Positions 26,183 through 34,760 of a DNA stretch of 64,000 nucleotides are shown here, piece by piece; the first letter of the stretch is position 1, and each line of letters starts with the position of its first letter. The position numbers and the translations under genes were made by a program. The stretch covers positions 1-64,000 of the forward strand of contig CAJXOW010000011.1 of NCBI GenBank assembly GCA_913057825.1, given 5' to 3'. The DNA is from an uncultured Balneolaceae bacterium. Lineage in GTDB: Bacteria > Bacteroidota > Rhodothermia > Balneolales > Balneolaceae. The notes under the pieces were generated by a model that worked only from the letters and a program-made list of their open reading frames with translations, did not search any database and was not told where the DNA came from.

Positions 26183-28213
26183 ATGAAAAGATTTACGCTC
26201 CGACAAGACCAAGGCCATAAAAAAGCAGCCGACTATCAGATCGATTATGATGATCTGTTAAACGAACAGCAAAAAGAAGCTGTATTCCATAATAAAGGTC
26301 CGGCCCTCGTTATCGCCGGAGCAGGGACCGGAAAAACGAGAACATTGATCTACCGCGTGGCTCGATTGATTGAGGAAGGAGAGAATCCACGTCACATTCT
26401 GCTATTGACTTTTACGCGCAGGGCAGCCCGAGAGATGCTGGATCGAGCGGCCAGCCTGTTGGATAACCGCTGTTCACAAGTAGAAGGAGGGACGTTTCAT
26501 TACTACTGCAGTCAACTGCTCCATAAACATGCATCCAAGCTGGGTTATCCCAACGATTTCATGATAATCGATGCCGCAGATGCCATGGATGTTATCAATC
26601 TGCTAAGGACCGATATGGACCTGGACAAACTCGATCAACGCTTTCCGAAAAAAACGACTTTATATAAAATTTACAGTTCCGCCGTTAACCGGGATCGCTC
26701 CATTCACGAGGTCGTTGATAAAAAATACGACCAGTTTCTGACTCATATTGATCGCATCGAGGAGCTTTATCGACAGTACCAGGAGTATAAACGGAGAAAT
26801 CAGATGATGGACTTTGATGATCTGTTGCTGCAATCGATCCAGCTACTGGAAGAGCACGATGATATCCGAAAGAATGTAGCGGCACGAAATCGACATGTGA
26901 TGGTGGACGAGTTTCAGGACACCAACTCCCTGCAGGCCCGTCTGACTCATTTATTGTCGAGTATTCACAACAACGTTATGGCGGTTGGAGATGATGCTCA
27001 AAGTATTTATTCCTTCCGGGGGGCTGACTATCGGAATATTCTGGAATTTCCAGATCAATATGATAATGTCAATATCATCAAGCTGGAGCAAAATTATCGG
27101 TCGACCAAGAATATTCTCAATCTGACTAATCGGATTCTTGATCAGGCTTCTGAAAAGTATGAAATGACCCTATTCACCGATAATGAGGCAGGCGAACTTC
27201 CCGGATTGGTGAAAGCACCGGATGTCAAGGATCAATCACGTTTTTTGACTCAAATGATCCTGAACCTGAGAGAACAGGGAGATCAGCTGAGTGACTGTGC
27301 GGTACTTTTCCGTAACGGACGGGATTCCTATGACCTCGAGGTCGAGTTGAATAAGCGTGATATCCCTTTTGTAAAATACGGCGGACAAAAATTCGCAGAG
27401 GCAGCCCATATTAAAGATGTTCTGGCTCACGTGAGGGTGCTGATTAATCCCAGAGACACCGTCTCGTGGAACCGCGTACTGATGTTGCTGGATGGAATTG
27501 GGCCCAAAACCGCCAAAGATATGTTCGAGTGGATCCGTGACGCCCGGGAACCGTATGCTCTCTATGAATCAGATCAAACGAGCAAGCGATATTTACAGCA
27601 ACTGCAAGCGCTGAGTCAGCTGCTGGAAGATCTTGCACATGGAGATTACCGGGTGGCCGAAACTATTGAACATATTGTCAGTTATTACGAAAAATTTTGC
27701 AAAAAACACTACGATGATCATCCCAAGCGGCTTAAAGACCTGGAAACTTTTGTGACAATAGCTGAAAACTATTCCAGCCTTGATCAAATGGTGGAGGAAC
27801 TAACGCTTGATCCCTTAGATGCCACGGTTCTTGAAACCGAAGCGTATGACGAAGACGAAGACCCTCTGATACTTAGTACCATACACTCGGCCAAGGGACT
27901 CGAATGGAAAAACGTTTTCATAATTCAGTGCCTGGACGGTATCATTCCCTCCGGGTTTTCGGTCGACAGTGACCAGGAATTGGACGAGGAACTGCGCATG
28001 CTCTATGTTGCCTGCACACGAGCACAAGAACAGTTGTTCCTAACTTACCCGATGGCCCATCAATCCGTCTACGGGGAATACCTAACCAAGCCTTCCCGGT
28101 TCATTGAGGACTTTGAAGAGAACGTCCTGGAACCCTGGATTTTGGTCGAGGAGGGAAGATCATCGGATCCACCCCTCGAGGAACCTGATAACCCAGATGC
28201 CTTAACGGATTAA
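26183..28213 (+). CDS. UvrD/Rep-type superfamily 1 DNA helicase
   Basis: The 676-residue protein has the ordered SF1A helicase motifs: Q-motif LNEQQKEAV, Walker A GAGTGKT at residues 45-51, FTRRAAREML (Ia), MVDEFQDTN (II), VGDDAQSIYSFRGAD (III), LEQNYRST (IV), LSTIHSAKGLEWKNVFI (V) and MLYVACTRAQEQLFL (VI). It should translocate 3'-5' on single-stranded DNA with ATP hydrolysis. It is slightly shorter than UvrD/PcrA and lacks the usual basic C-terminal tail. The tail is acidic and Pro-rich. A paralogue role in repair or replication restart is likely; the exact orthologue cannot be named. A palindromic repeat element begins 10 bp after the stop codon. Confidence 0.92.
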   Translation: MKRFTLRQDQGHKKAADYQIDYDDLLNEQQKEAVFHNKGPALVIAGAGTGKTRTLIYRVARLIEEGENPRHILLLTFTRRAAREMLDRAASLLDNRCSQVEGGTFHYYCSQLLHKHASKLGYPNDFMIIDAADAMDVINLLRTDMDLDKLDQRFPKKTTLYKIYSSAVNRDRSIHEVVDKKYDQFLTHIDRIEELYRQYQEYKRRNQMMDFDDLLLQSIQLLEEHDDIRKNVAARNRHVMVDEFQDTNSLQARLTHLLSSIHNNVMAVGDDAQSIYSFRGADYRNILEFPDQYDNVNIIKLEQNYRSTKNILNLTNRILDQASEKYEMTLFTDNEAGELPGLVKAPDVKDQSRFLTQMILNLREQGDQLSDCAVLFRNGRDSYDLEVELNKRDIPFVKYGGQKFAEAAHIKDVLAHVRVLINPRDTVSWNRVLMLLDGIGPKTAKDMFEWIRDAREPYALYESDQTSKRYLQQLQALSQLLEDLAHGDYRVAETIEHIVSYYEKFCKKHYDDHPKRLKDLETFVTIAENYSSLDQMVEELTLDPLDATVLETEAYDEDEDPLILSTIHSAKGLEWKNVFIIQCLDGIIPSGFSVDSDQELDEELRMLYVACTRAQEQLFLTYPMAHQSVYGEYLTKPSRFIEDFEENVLEPWILVEEGRSSDPPLEEPDNPDALTD

Positions 28214-28222
28214 TTATATGGT

Positions 28223-28386
28223 AGAGGTCGTTGAAAAACCGGGCGGCGGTTCCGAAGCATAATAATTTTCTGGGTAGCAGGCAGTAATAACGATCATCGA
28301 ATACAGAGGCGACTAACCGTTCAATGCATCCCACCGAAGAAAAGTATACGAGCAAGGAAGCGCCGCCCGGTTTTTCAACGACCTCT
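28223..28386 (+). repeat. Palindromic hairpin element, copy 2 (164 bp)
   Basis: Outer arms AGAGGTCGTTGAAAAACCGG and its complement ending in TTTTTCAACGACCTCT close the element; only one arm mismatch is seen (GGCGG against GGCGC). The outer stem sequence AGAGGTCGTT is unlike copy 1 but is fully complementary within this copy. The inner left block GAAGCATAATAATTTTC to GCAGTAA and the right block ACCGAAGAAAAGTATACGAG are identical to copy 1. Only the centre differs. It lies in the convergent gap between the helicase gene and the small membrane-protein gene. The rest of this 278-bp gap shows nothing further. Confidence 0.9.
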
Positions 28387-28491
28387 GGCAAACAGCAAGA
28401 ATTTCCATTAAATCTTTTACACGAAAAGTTTCACTTATCCGTTAAAGGATACATTTTGGGGTAGGTAACCCTTTGGCAGGCAGCAAGATTA

Positions 28492-28716
28492 TCAATGCAT
28501 ATTGGTGTGTTGCCGGTACATATCGACCCAAACCCAGATGATGGGATAGATGGGAATAAACACCGAAAGCACCAGCTTTAAATTTTTGTAACGGTCATCT
28601 TTCTTGTCGGCTATACCGGCAACCCCTGAAATCCAGAAAAGGAACAGGACAAAGCATCCGATAGCGATCCCCAGGGCCCCGAAGAAGCCGAACATATTGT
28701 AAAATGATTCTATCAT
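28492..28716 (-). CDS. Small two-helix membrane protein, unknown function
   Basis: The 74-residue product has two hydrophobic helices (FGALGIAIGCFVLFLFWISG and LVLSVFIPIYPIIWVWV) linked by a charged loop KKDDRYKNLK. No family is recognised. Composition is protein-like and the ORF is not overlapped by a better candidate. Upstream on the opposite strand is der. Confidence 0.6.
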   Translation of the reverse strand: MIESFYNMFGFFGALGIAIGCFVLFLFWISGVAGIADKKDDRYKNLKLVLSVFIPIYPIIWVWVDMYRQHTNMH

Positions 28717-28803
28717 GTTGCATTGGGTCGATTAATTGCTTTGAATGGTATAAGATAATTGGTTGGCGACTTGAATTGAAATTTTGATGGTTATTTTTTT
28801 CAT

Positions 28804-30111
28804 ATGAAACCAGTTGTATCTATAGTTGGAAGGCCTAATGTAGGCAAATCGACTTTATTTAATCGTTTTATTGGCTCTCGCAAGGCCATTGTAGATGATA
28901 TCCCCGGGGTAACGCGAGACCGCCATTACGGGGAGACGTTTTGGAACGGGTGTGAATTTACCGTAGTGGATACCGGGGGATATGTACCGGATGATGAAGA
29001 AGCCCTTATGAAAGCAGTTCGCGAACAGGTTCACGTGGCCATGGCCGAATCTGACCTGATCCTGTTTACGGTAGATGTAAAGTCGGGAATTCATGCTCTG
29101 GATCGTCAAATCTCCGGGATACTGCGAGAGCAGGAAAAACCGGTCATAGTGGCCGTAAACAAAGCGGATAATGAAGAACGGCGTATGGACGCTGTGGAGT
29201 TCTATGAGTTGGGGTTTGATAATCTGTTTCCCGTATCGGCTACCAGTGGGACGGGCAGCGGGGATCTGCTGGATCATGTCGTTGAAATACTGCCGCGGCC
29301 CGGCGAAGAGCACGAGCCCGATATCCCCCGACTGGCGATTGTAGGCCGTCCAAATGTCGGCAAAAGCAGCTACGTTAATGCTTTGCTGAATAGCGAACGC
29401 TCTATCGTCTCATCTACCCCCGGAACCACTCGAGATTCCATTAACAGCCGCCTGACGTACGATGAGAGGGAATATATCCTGGTAGATACGGCGGGATTAC
29501 GCAAAAAAAGCAATGTGGATGAAAGCATTGAATACTACAGCACGATACGGACTCAGCGGGCTATTAAAAATTGCGATGTGGCGGTAGTCATGGTAGATGC
29601 CATGCAGGGATTTGAAAAGCAGGATATGCGTATTGTAGGTACGGCAGTGGATTTTAACAAGGGGGTTATCATTGCTTTGAACAAGTGGGATTTAGTGCCT
29701 GATAAAACGTCGGGGGTGATTAAAGAGTTTGAAGATTACGTTTACAGTCGAATACCACAGCTGGATTATATCCCTATGGTATCCATTTCAAGTACCGAGG
29801 GAATTCGATTGCATAAAGTGCTCGATATAGCGGATCATGTGATGAACGAACGCAAAAAAAAGATTCCCACTTCGGAATTGAACAATTTTATCCGACAGAT
29901 TTTAAAAGAAAGGCCGTTGCCGTTTAAAAGAGGGCAGAAGTTGAAAATAACGTATGCCACCCAGGTCAAATCCAACCCACCGGTTTTTAAATTTTTTATG
30001 AATTCACCGGAGGATTTGCCCTCGAACCATCACCGGTATATTGAACATCGTATGCGGGAGCAATATCATTTTGAGGGAGTACCGCTGACGTTTCTATTTC
30101 GCCAGAAGTAA
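28804..30111 (+). CDS. der: Ribosome biogenesis GTPase Der (EngA)
   Basis: Der is the tandem-GTPase factor required for 50S subunit maturation. Two complete G domains are seen: GRPNVGKST near residue 8 with DTGG and NKAD, and GRPNVGKSS near residue 181 with DTAGLRKKSN and NKWD. The C-terminal KH-like domain follows (FKRGQKLKITYATQ, SNHHRYIEHRMREQY). The length of 435 residues is typical. Confidence 0.97.
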   Translation: MKPVVSIVGRPNVGKSTLFNRFIGSRKAIVDDIPGVTRDRHYGETFWNGCEFTVVDTGGYVPDDEEALMKAVREQVHVAMAESDLILFTVDVKSGIHALDRQISGILREQEKPVIVAVNKADNEERRMDAVEFYELGFDNLFPVSATSGTGSGDLLDHVVEILPRPGEEHEPDIPRLAIVGRPNVGKSSYVNALLNSERSIVSSTPGTTRDSINSRLTYDEREYILVDTAGLRKKSNVDESIEYYSTIRTQRAIKNCDVAVVMVDAMQGFEKQDMRIVGTAVDFNKGVIIALNKWDLVPDKTSGVIKEFEDYVYSRIPQLDYIPMVSISSTEGIRLHKVLDIADHVMNERKKKIPTSELNNFIRQILKERPLPFKRGQKLKITYATQVKSNPPVFKFFMNSPEDLPSNHHRYIEHRMREQYHFEGVPLTFLFRQK

Positions 30112-30212
30112 ACAAAATATCGTCTTTGAGGTGTAGCGGTTGGCTATTATATTATAGCCTTCAGAAATAAGGCAACGTATTACAGCTGAACCCAAATTTT
30201 GTATCTCTTCAA

Positions 30213-30908
30213 ATGAGTACTCAGAATCTTGAAAAACCGGTAGTCAACGCGCTCAATAGGGATTATGATCGAGAGCGCAATTTTTCCTTTTTAGAAAATC
30301 TCTATCTTCCGGAGATTTTTAAAGGTCTGGCCTACACCTTTAAGCAGATATTCAAGCCCAAGTTCACCATGCAGTATCCGGAAGAAAAGTGGGATCCTCC
30401 TGCAATATTCAGGGGTCGACCCGTTCTCGTTGAAGATAACGGCCGCGAACGCTGCGTAGCCTGTGGACTTTGTGCCAGGGCATGTCCGCCTCTCGCCATA
30501 AGCATGCAGGCCAACGAAGATGCAGCAGATCCGAAAGAGCGCTATCCCGAGGAGTTTCAAATTAATATGCTTCGATGCATCTATTGCGGTTTCTGCGAGG
30601 ATGTCTGTCCCGAAGAGGCCATTGTGATGAGCAAAGATTACGATATCGTATTTGAATCCAGGGAAGAGGCCGTATATGACAAAGAACGCCTATTGGTTCC
30701 GAAAGAAGATCTTGAAGAGCGATTGGAATTTTTGAGAAAGTATAAAAACCGGCAATTTGGACAATTTTGGGATTTCCAGCAGGACAACAACATACATTCG
30801 GTTCGGGATCGCGACAGGGAGTGGAACACAGGTCTTTCGCTGGTTGATATGATTGAACAACAGGAAGAAGCTGAAGATACGGATCCGTCCTCGCCCTGGG
30901 ACCGTTAA
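30213..30908 (+). CDS. nuoI: NADH-quinone oxidoreductase subunit I (NuoI-like, 2x[4Fe-4S])
   Basis: The protein carries the two 4Fe-4S cluster motifs of Nuo[13 protein letters not shown] (Cys 81, 84, 87, 91) and [12 protein letters not shown] (Cys 122, 125, 128, 132), spaced as in complex I. An amphipathic N-terminal segment ([16 protein letters not shown]) precedes them and a long acidic tail follows. NuoI passes electrons from the N3-N5 chain towards N2 in complex I. Here it stands apart from any other nuo gene, after der and before two unknown proteins, so it is either a split complex I gene or a paralogue. The downstream gene begins 8 bp after its stop. Confidence 0.88.
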   Translation: MSTQNLEKPVVNALNRDYDRERNFSFLENLYLPEIFKGLAYTFKQIFKPKFTMQYPEEKWDPPAIFRGRPVLVEDNGRERCVACGLCARACPPLAISMQANEDAADPKERYPEEFQINMLRCIYCGFCEDVCPEEAIVMSKDYDIVFESREEAVYDKERLLVPKEDLEERLEFLRKYKNRQFGQFWDFQQDNNIHSVRDRDREWNTGLSLVDMIEQQEEAEDTDPSSPWDR

Positions 30909-30916
30909 GTCATGTT

Positions 30917-31498
30917 GTGATGAGTCGACAAAGATTAGATAACGAATCCGAAGCATCAGACAGCCAGTCCCAGGTATTGGAACGGTTCTCATACCTGGCG
31001 TCGGAAGCAAAAATGTTGGCTCGAGTTATAGAACATGTTCCGTACGATGAGCAGCCTCCCCAAAAACCTTCCATATTGGAGCTTTTAGATCGACTCCGGG
31101 TTTTTCAGGTTGATTATTTAAAACCGTTGGTGGAAAAAGTGGAAGAAATGCGGGATACCATCAATTATGCTACTATTCAAGCGTGGGAAGAAACTTTCAA
31201 GCAAGAGCAATCACTCGAGGATATTAGCAGGGTAGGGGAAGTTCTTGATGACATTAGCCGGGAACGAAATCAAATCGTTTCCAGGCTGGAAAAGTTTGAT
31301 TCAAGCCATTGGGAGAGCACAATAGTTCAATCGAAGGGGCAGGAGCTATTATTTGAAGAAATTTTAAACCGGGTTGTTGAATATGAACGGACGATATTAT
31401 CCCGCATATCCGATCAAGTCATGGTCTATAGTCAACAGCGAAACAGTCAGCGGGAAATTGAAAATCGTCGGGATCAACAGGATGACAGAAAGGGATAG
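30917..31498 (+). CDS. Helical protein, possibly DinB-like four-helix bundle
   Basis: A GTG at 30917 is followed at once by an ATG at 30920; either may be used. The 193-residue product is mostly helical. The pattern SILELLDRLRVFQVDYLKPL, then SHWESTIVQSKG, then LLFEEILNRVVEYERTILSRI resembles the layout of DinB/YfiT four-helix proteins, but the conserved metal-binding histidines are not visible. I therefore treat it as unassigned. It is 8 bp downstream of the NuoI gene and probably co-transcribed. Confidence 0.65.
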   Translation: MMSRQRLDNESEASDSQSQVLERFSYLASEAKMLARVIEHVPYDEQPPQKPSILELLDRLRVFQVDYLKPLVEKVEEMRDTINYATIQAWEETFKQEQSLEDISRVGEVLDDISRERNQIVSRLEKFDSSHWESTIVQSKGQELLFEEILNRVVEYERTILSRISDQVMVYSQQRNSQREIENRRDQQDDRKG

Positions 31499-31525
31499 CA
31501 ATGCAGAATACAGCTTAGAAGGAAT

Positions 31526-32137
31526 ATGTCGCTCTGGTTACGTATAATACTCGCTTTAATTAGTATTTATTTTGCCGTTCGTTTCGGCGCTTTTTCCTAT
31601 AACAGGCGAAGCTGGGAGATGGGATCCTACAGTTTATCATTATTTTTCCTGGGACTTCATCATGCCGGCGTGGGCATAGCTGAAGCCTCGAATCTACAAA
31701 ATATTACGCTGCAGGCTGCCCTGCAGGTTTCAGAATGGAGTTCCATAACTGCTATAGCCTTCCTTCTATGCGGACTATTACAGTTAATCAGGGAGTCGAA
31801 GCCCGGATTAGCGCGTTTTCCGCTTATATTTACGGGATTACCGCTGCTGATTATTATAAGCTATCCATTTGCACACGAAGCTGATATTATAAATCGTTGG
31901 CTTCTAAAACTTTATGAAGGAGCCGGCTTGGTAGTAGGCTTGATAATGTACGGCTATTTCACATATACCAAAAAGCGAAAAAAATACCTGTATGTACTGG
32001 TCGGCATTGTTCTTTTATCTGCTGCATATGTTTTGCACTGGTTTTTAGGGTTTATCAGCTTTCTGCAGCCGTGGAGTTGGCTTTTATTGTTTATAATTGG
32101 AATAGTCATACTTTATAAAGGCCTCTCGGAAAGGTAG
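31526..32137 (+). CDS. Multi-pass membrane protein, unknown function
   Basis: The 203-residue protein consists mainly of six or seven hydrophobic helices (for example LWLRIILALISIYFAV, ITAIAFLLCGLLQLI, YLYVLVGIVLLSAAYVLHWF, WSWLLLFIIGIVILY). No family motif is recognised. It follows the helical protein by 27 bp on the same strand, so the run NuoI, helical protein, membrane protein may be one transcript. The next 274 bp to 32411 are AT-rich and contain no gene I can support. Confidence 0.68.
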   Translation: MSLWLRIILALISIYFAVRFGAFSYNRRSWEMGSYSLSLFFLGLHHAGVGIAEASNLQNITLQAALQVSEWSSITAIAFLLCGLLQLIRESKPGLARFPLIFTGLPLLIIISYPFAHEADIINRWLLKLYEGAGLVVGLIMYGYFTYTKKRKKYLYVLVGIVLLSAAYVLHWFLGFISFLQPWSWLLLFIIGIVILYKGLSER

Positions 32138-32411
32138 CCGGCCATTGATATCGTTTGATAAATTCCCGCACAACAATGACCAGGGGATACCCTTGTGGAA
32201 CAAACCCTTACTTACCAATACAAGACTTCGAAGTTCGATAAATTATGAGGTTAATAATCGATCTATGAACTTATTCTTTTCAGGATGTATAATTGAAAAT
32301 AACTTCAACTTTACATAATATAAATTATACGACATTTATACTATTGATTGATGCTGGCGGTCAATATAGGCGGTCTATGCATTTTAATACGGACCTGTTT
32401 CGGATAAACTC

Positions 32412-32882
32412 TTAACGTGAGAGCTTATCCGACTTACCCGCACTCGTTTTACTCTGGATATATTTTATGAGATTATTCAATCCGTAAAATAACAGGAAAA
32501 TTCCGATTAGAACCGCTATCGATCCGGGATTCGATATCAACCATGCTGCTAGCAGCAAAGAAAGTATTCCCATTACGGAGAAACCGACACTTAATAATAA
32601 GGAAACCCCCAATACAATTAGAAAGAACGCAAATCCATACGGTATCAAGGCCGGTTTGACAATGATAAATGCTCCGGCCAACACGGCTCCGGCACTTACT
32701 ATGGAACTGAATTGAAAGAATGCGAAAATCAATCCGACCGCTATTAAAAATCCGCCGACTATATAGTATAGATAATTTGGCCATATCAGAGCCGCAGCTC
32801 CCGCTAAAATAGCTAATATGGCACTAAGTATATTATGCTTTCCAGGCCTTGTACTGATATTGATACTGAAATATGAAGCCAT
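32412..32882 (-). CDS. HdeD/DUF308-like membrane protein
   Basis: The 156-residue protein has six short hydrophobic helices in repeated pairs (LSAILAILAGAAALIWP, IVGGFLIAVGLIFAFF, GAVLAGAFIIVKPALI, VMGILSLLLAAWLISNPGSI). The alternation of a helix ending in WPN or NPGS with a following glycine-rich helix is typical of DUF308/HdeD proteins. E. coli HdeD is linked with acid stress; function here is unknown. It is monocistronic. Confidence 0.75.
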   Translation of the reverse strand: MASYFSINISTRPGKHNILSAILAILAGAAALIWPNYLYYIVGGFLIAVGLIFAFFQFSSIVSAGAVLAGAFIIVKPALIPYGFAFFLIVLGVSLLLSVGFSVMGILSLLLAAWLISNPGSIAVLIGIFLLFYGLNNLIKYIQSKTSAGKSDKLSR

Positions 32883-33080
32883 GTCTTACCGGATCTATTT
32901 GATTGATTCCAATGGATATTATCTTTTCTTATCTTATGTTACTAAACACAAACTCTTCTGAAAAATTGTTGATAACATCGCCATCTTGACCGCTCCCTGA
33001 ATAATGAATAATTTCTGCTCAATTAAATAACTATAATTAGATTTATGTTTTTACTATAAATTCATGTTTTGCAAAGTTTT

Positions 33081-34085
33081 ATGAAAGTCATACATTATGA
33101 AAATATTTTGGACCCGCCGTTAAATCTGGCTATGGAAGAGTTTGCCTTACGGCACCTGGATCCATCTACCGATTACTTGATGTTGTATGTCAACACGCCT
33201 TCGGTCATTGTCGGACGAAATCAAAATGTATATGAGGAAGTCAACTATCGCTTCATAAGAAAACGAAATATACCGGTGTATCGTAGAATTTCCGGTGGCG
33301 GAGCGGTTTACCATGACCCGGGCAATCTTAATTTCAGTTTTATAACAGACTATGACAGCAAACGACTCAATAATTACACGGAATTCAATGAACCGATTAT
33401 CCAGGCACTGAACGCACTTGGAATTGAAGCTTATATGGACGACCGCAATGCTATCCGGACCGAGCACTATAAGATTTCCGGTAACGCCCAGTTTTCGGCT
33501 GCCGGTCGAATGTTCAGCCATGGGACCCTTCTTTTCGATGCCGACCTCGACTGCTTGAAGCGATCTCTTCGTTCTGATATTACGGGTATCCAATCTTCAG
33601 CCCATAAATCAGTCCGCAGCGAAATTATAAATATTCAAGAGCTGCTCGACGAATCGTTGGAATTGTCACAATTCATAGAACGGCTGAAAGAGCGGATCTC
33701 AATAAATCAAAGTCAAAACCTTATCCCACTTCAATTCGGCTCTGATGACTGGGATAAGATCCGACAAATAAAAAAAGAGCGATATGAACAGTGGGATTGG
33801 AATTTCGGCAAATCTCCCACCTTTACCCTTAAAAAGCGTCTTCCCTTCCACGATGGAGATATTGAACTCCATTTAGAGGTTCGAAAAGGTTATATTAATT
33901 GGATCTCAATCGAAAGTAATTTTGCTTCAGGTCCCCTGTTGCACAACATTGAACGTCAACTTCTAAACACTCGATTTACTCCCGAGGAACTGGAGTCCAA
34001 TTTAAATGACGGGCTGTCTTTTATAAATGATGAGCAGTTTTCCCAACAATTCACTTCCCTCCTTTTCTATCCCTCATCTTGCTGA
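33081..34085 (+). CDS. lplA: Lipoate-protein ligase A family protein
   Basis: LplA activates free lipoate with ATP and attaches it to lipoyl domains of 2-oxoacid dehydrogenases and GcvH. The ATG at 33081 is preferred to an in-frame TTG at 33069 because MKVIHYENILDPPLNLAMEE is the normal start. Signatures include PSVIVGRNQNVYEEVN, the lipoate-binding RRISGGGAVYHDPGNLNFSF, and GRMFSHGTLLFDADL. The C-terminal accessory domain is also present (FTLKKRLPFHDGDIELH). The final base of its TGA stop is the first base of palindromic element copy 3, so that hairpin would form the 3' end of this mRNA. Confidence 0.92.
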   Translation: MKVIHYENILDPPLNLAMEEFALRHLDPSTDYLMLYVNTPSVIVGRNQNVYEEVNYRFIRKRNIPVYRRISGGGAVYHDPGNLNFSFITDYDSKRLNNYTEFNEPIIQALNALGIEAYMDDRNAIRTEHYKISGNAQFSAAGRMFSHGTLLFDADLDCLKRSLRSDITGIQSSAHKSVRSEIINIQELLDESLELSQFIERLKERISINQSQNLIPLQFGSDDWDKIRQIKKERYEQWDWNFGKSPTFTLKKRLPFHDGDIELHLEVRKGYINWISIESNFASGPLLHNIERQLLNTRFTPEELESNLNDGLSFINDEQFSQQFTSLLFYPSSC

Positions 34086-34268
34086 ATTTAAGAGCCCTTT
34101 GAAAAACCGGGCGGCGGTTCTGAAGTATTAAGTTTTTCGGTAAATAGATAAAAATATGTTGTAGTTGACAGGCATTTATCATGGTCTGCAGATATTTAAG
34201 TGAACTCAAAAAGAGAAAAACTTTCGAACGAGGAACCGCCGCCCGGTTTTTCAAAGGGCTCTTAAATT
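34085..34268 (+). repeat. Palindromic hairpin element, copy 3 (184 bp, diverged interior)
   Basis: The outer arms AATTTAAGAGCCCTTTGAAA then AACCGGGCGGCGGTTC and their exact complement on the right form the longest uninterrupted stem of the family (about 37 bp). The interior has drifted from the other copies, but the inner stem is kept by paired change: AAGTTTTTC on the left with GAAAAACTT on the right. It overlaps the last base of the lplA stop codon and lies upstream of a cold-shock gene. It accounts for over half of the 34086-34412 gap. The rest, 34269-34412, is AT-rich leader sequence for the cold-shock gene. Confidence 0.9.
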
Positions 34269-34412
34269 ATTTTATTAGAATTTTCACATGTAATTTGACT
34301 CTTATTCATAATGACAGTAATATGCATCTAATGCATTTGTGTATCTTGCTAATGCTTGATATGCTTAAGTGCTATAGCAATAGAACTATCTCTTAATCAA
34401 TAATGGACTTTA

Positions 34413-34625
34413 ATGGCACAACGTGAAACAGGGACTGTTAAGTGGTTCCACAATGAAAAAGGATACGGATTTATCTCTCGCGAAAATGGTGAAGATCTAT
34501 TTGTTCACTATAGCGCAATAAACGGGGATGGATATCGCTCTCTGGAAGAGGGTGAGGATGTTGAATTTGAAATAACTGAAGGCGATAAAGGGCTTCAGGC
34601 AACGGATGTAACACGGGTAGAGTAA
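34413..34625 (+). CDS. Cold-shock domain protein (CspA family)
   Basis: The 70-residue OB-fold protein carries RNP1-type [11 protein letters not shown] and RNP2-type LFVHYSAI, both needed for single-stranded nucleic acid binding. [14 protein letters not shown] is the family hallmark. No clear Shine-Dalgarno is visible before the ATG at 34413. A seven-codon out-of-frame ORF starting at 34403 overlaps the start and ends at 34426. The AT-rich region upstream to the palindromic element could hold a structured 5' leader as in other csp genes. A close paralogue is at 54867-55079. Confidence 0.95.
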   Translation: MAQRETGTVKWFHNEKGYGFISRENGEDLFVHYSAINGDGYRSLEEGEDVEFEITEGDKGLQATDVTRVE

Positions 34626-34649
34626 ATTATCCAGGTTATTGATCTAACG

Positions 34650-34688
34650 GTCCGGTATCCCGTTAACGCGGGGTATCGGACTTTTTTT
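34650..34688 (+). terminator. Intrinsic terminator after the first csp gene
   Basis: Stem GTCCGGTATCCC / GGGGTATCGGAC (with wobble pairs) encloses GTTAACGC and is followed by seven T. It lies 24 bp past the stop. Confidence 0.85.
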
Positions 34689-34760
34689 ATTCAAATGATG
34701 TTACGGGATTTCATTACCGCCAATGGTTGCGGCTAACGCACAGATCAACTGCTTTTACTA

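Noticed and set aside
32138..32411. Possible RNA gene in the AT-rich gap
   Set aside because: No tRNA-like clover-leaf, terminator or strong hairpin was found.
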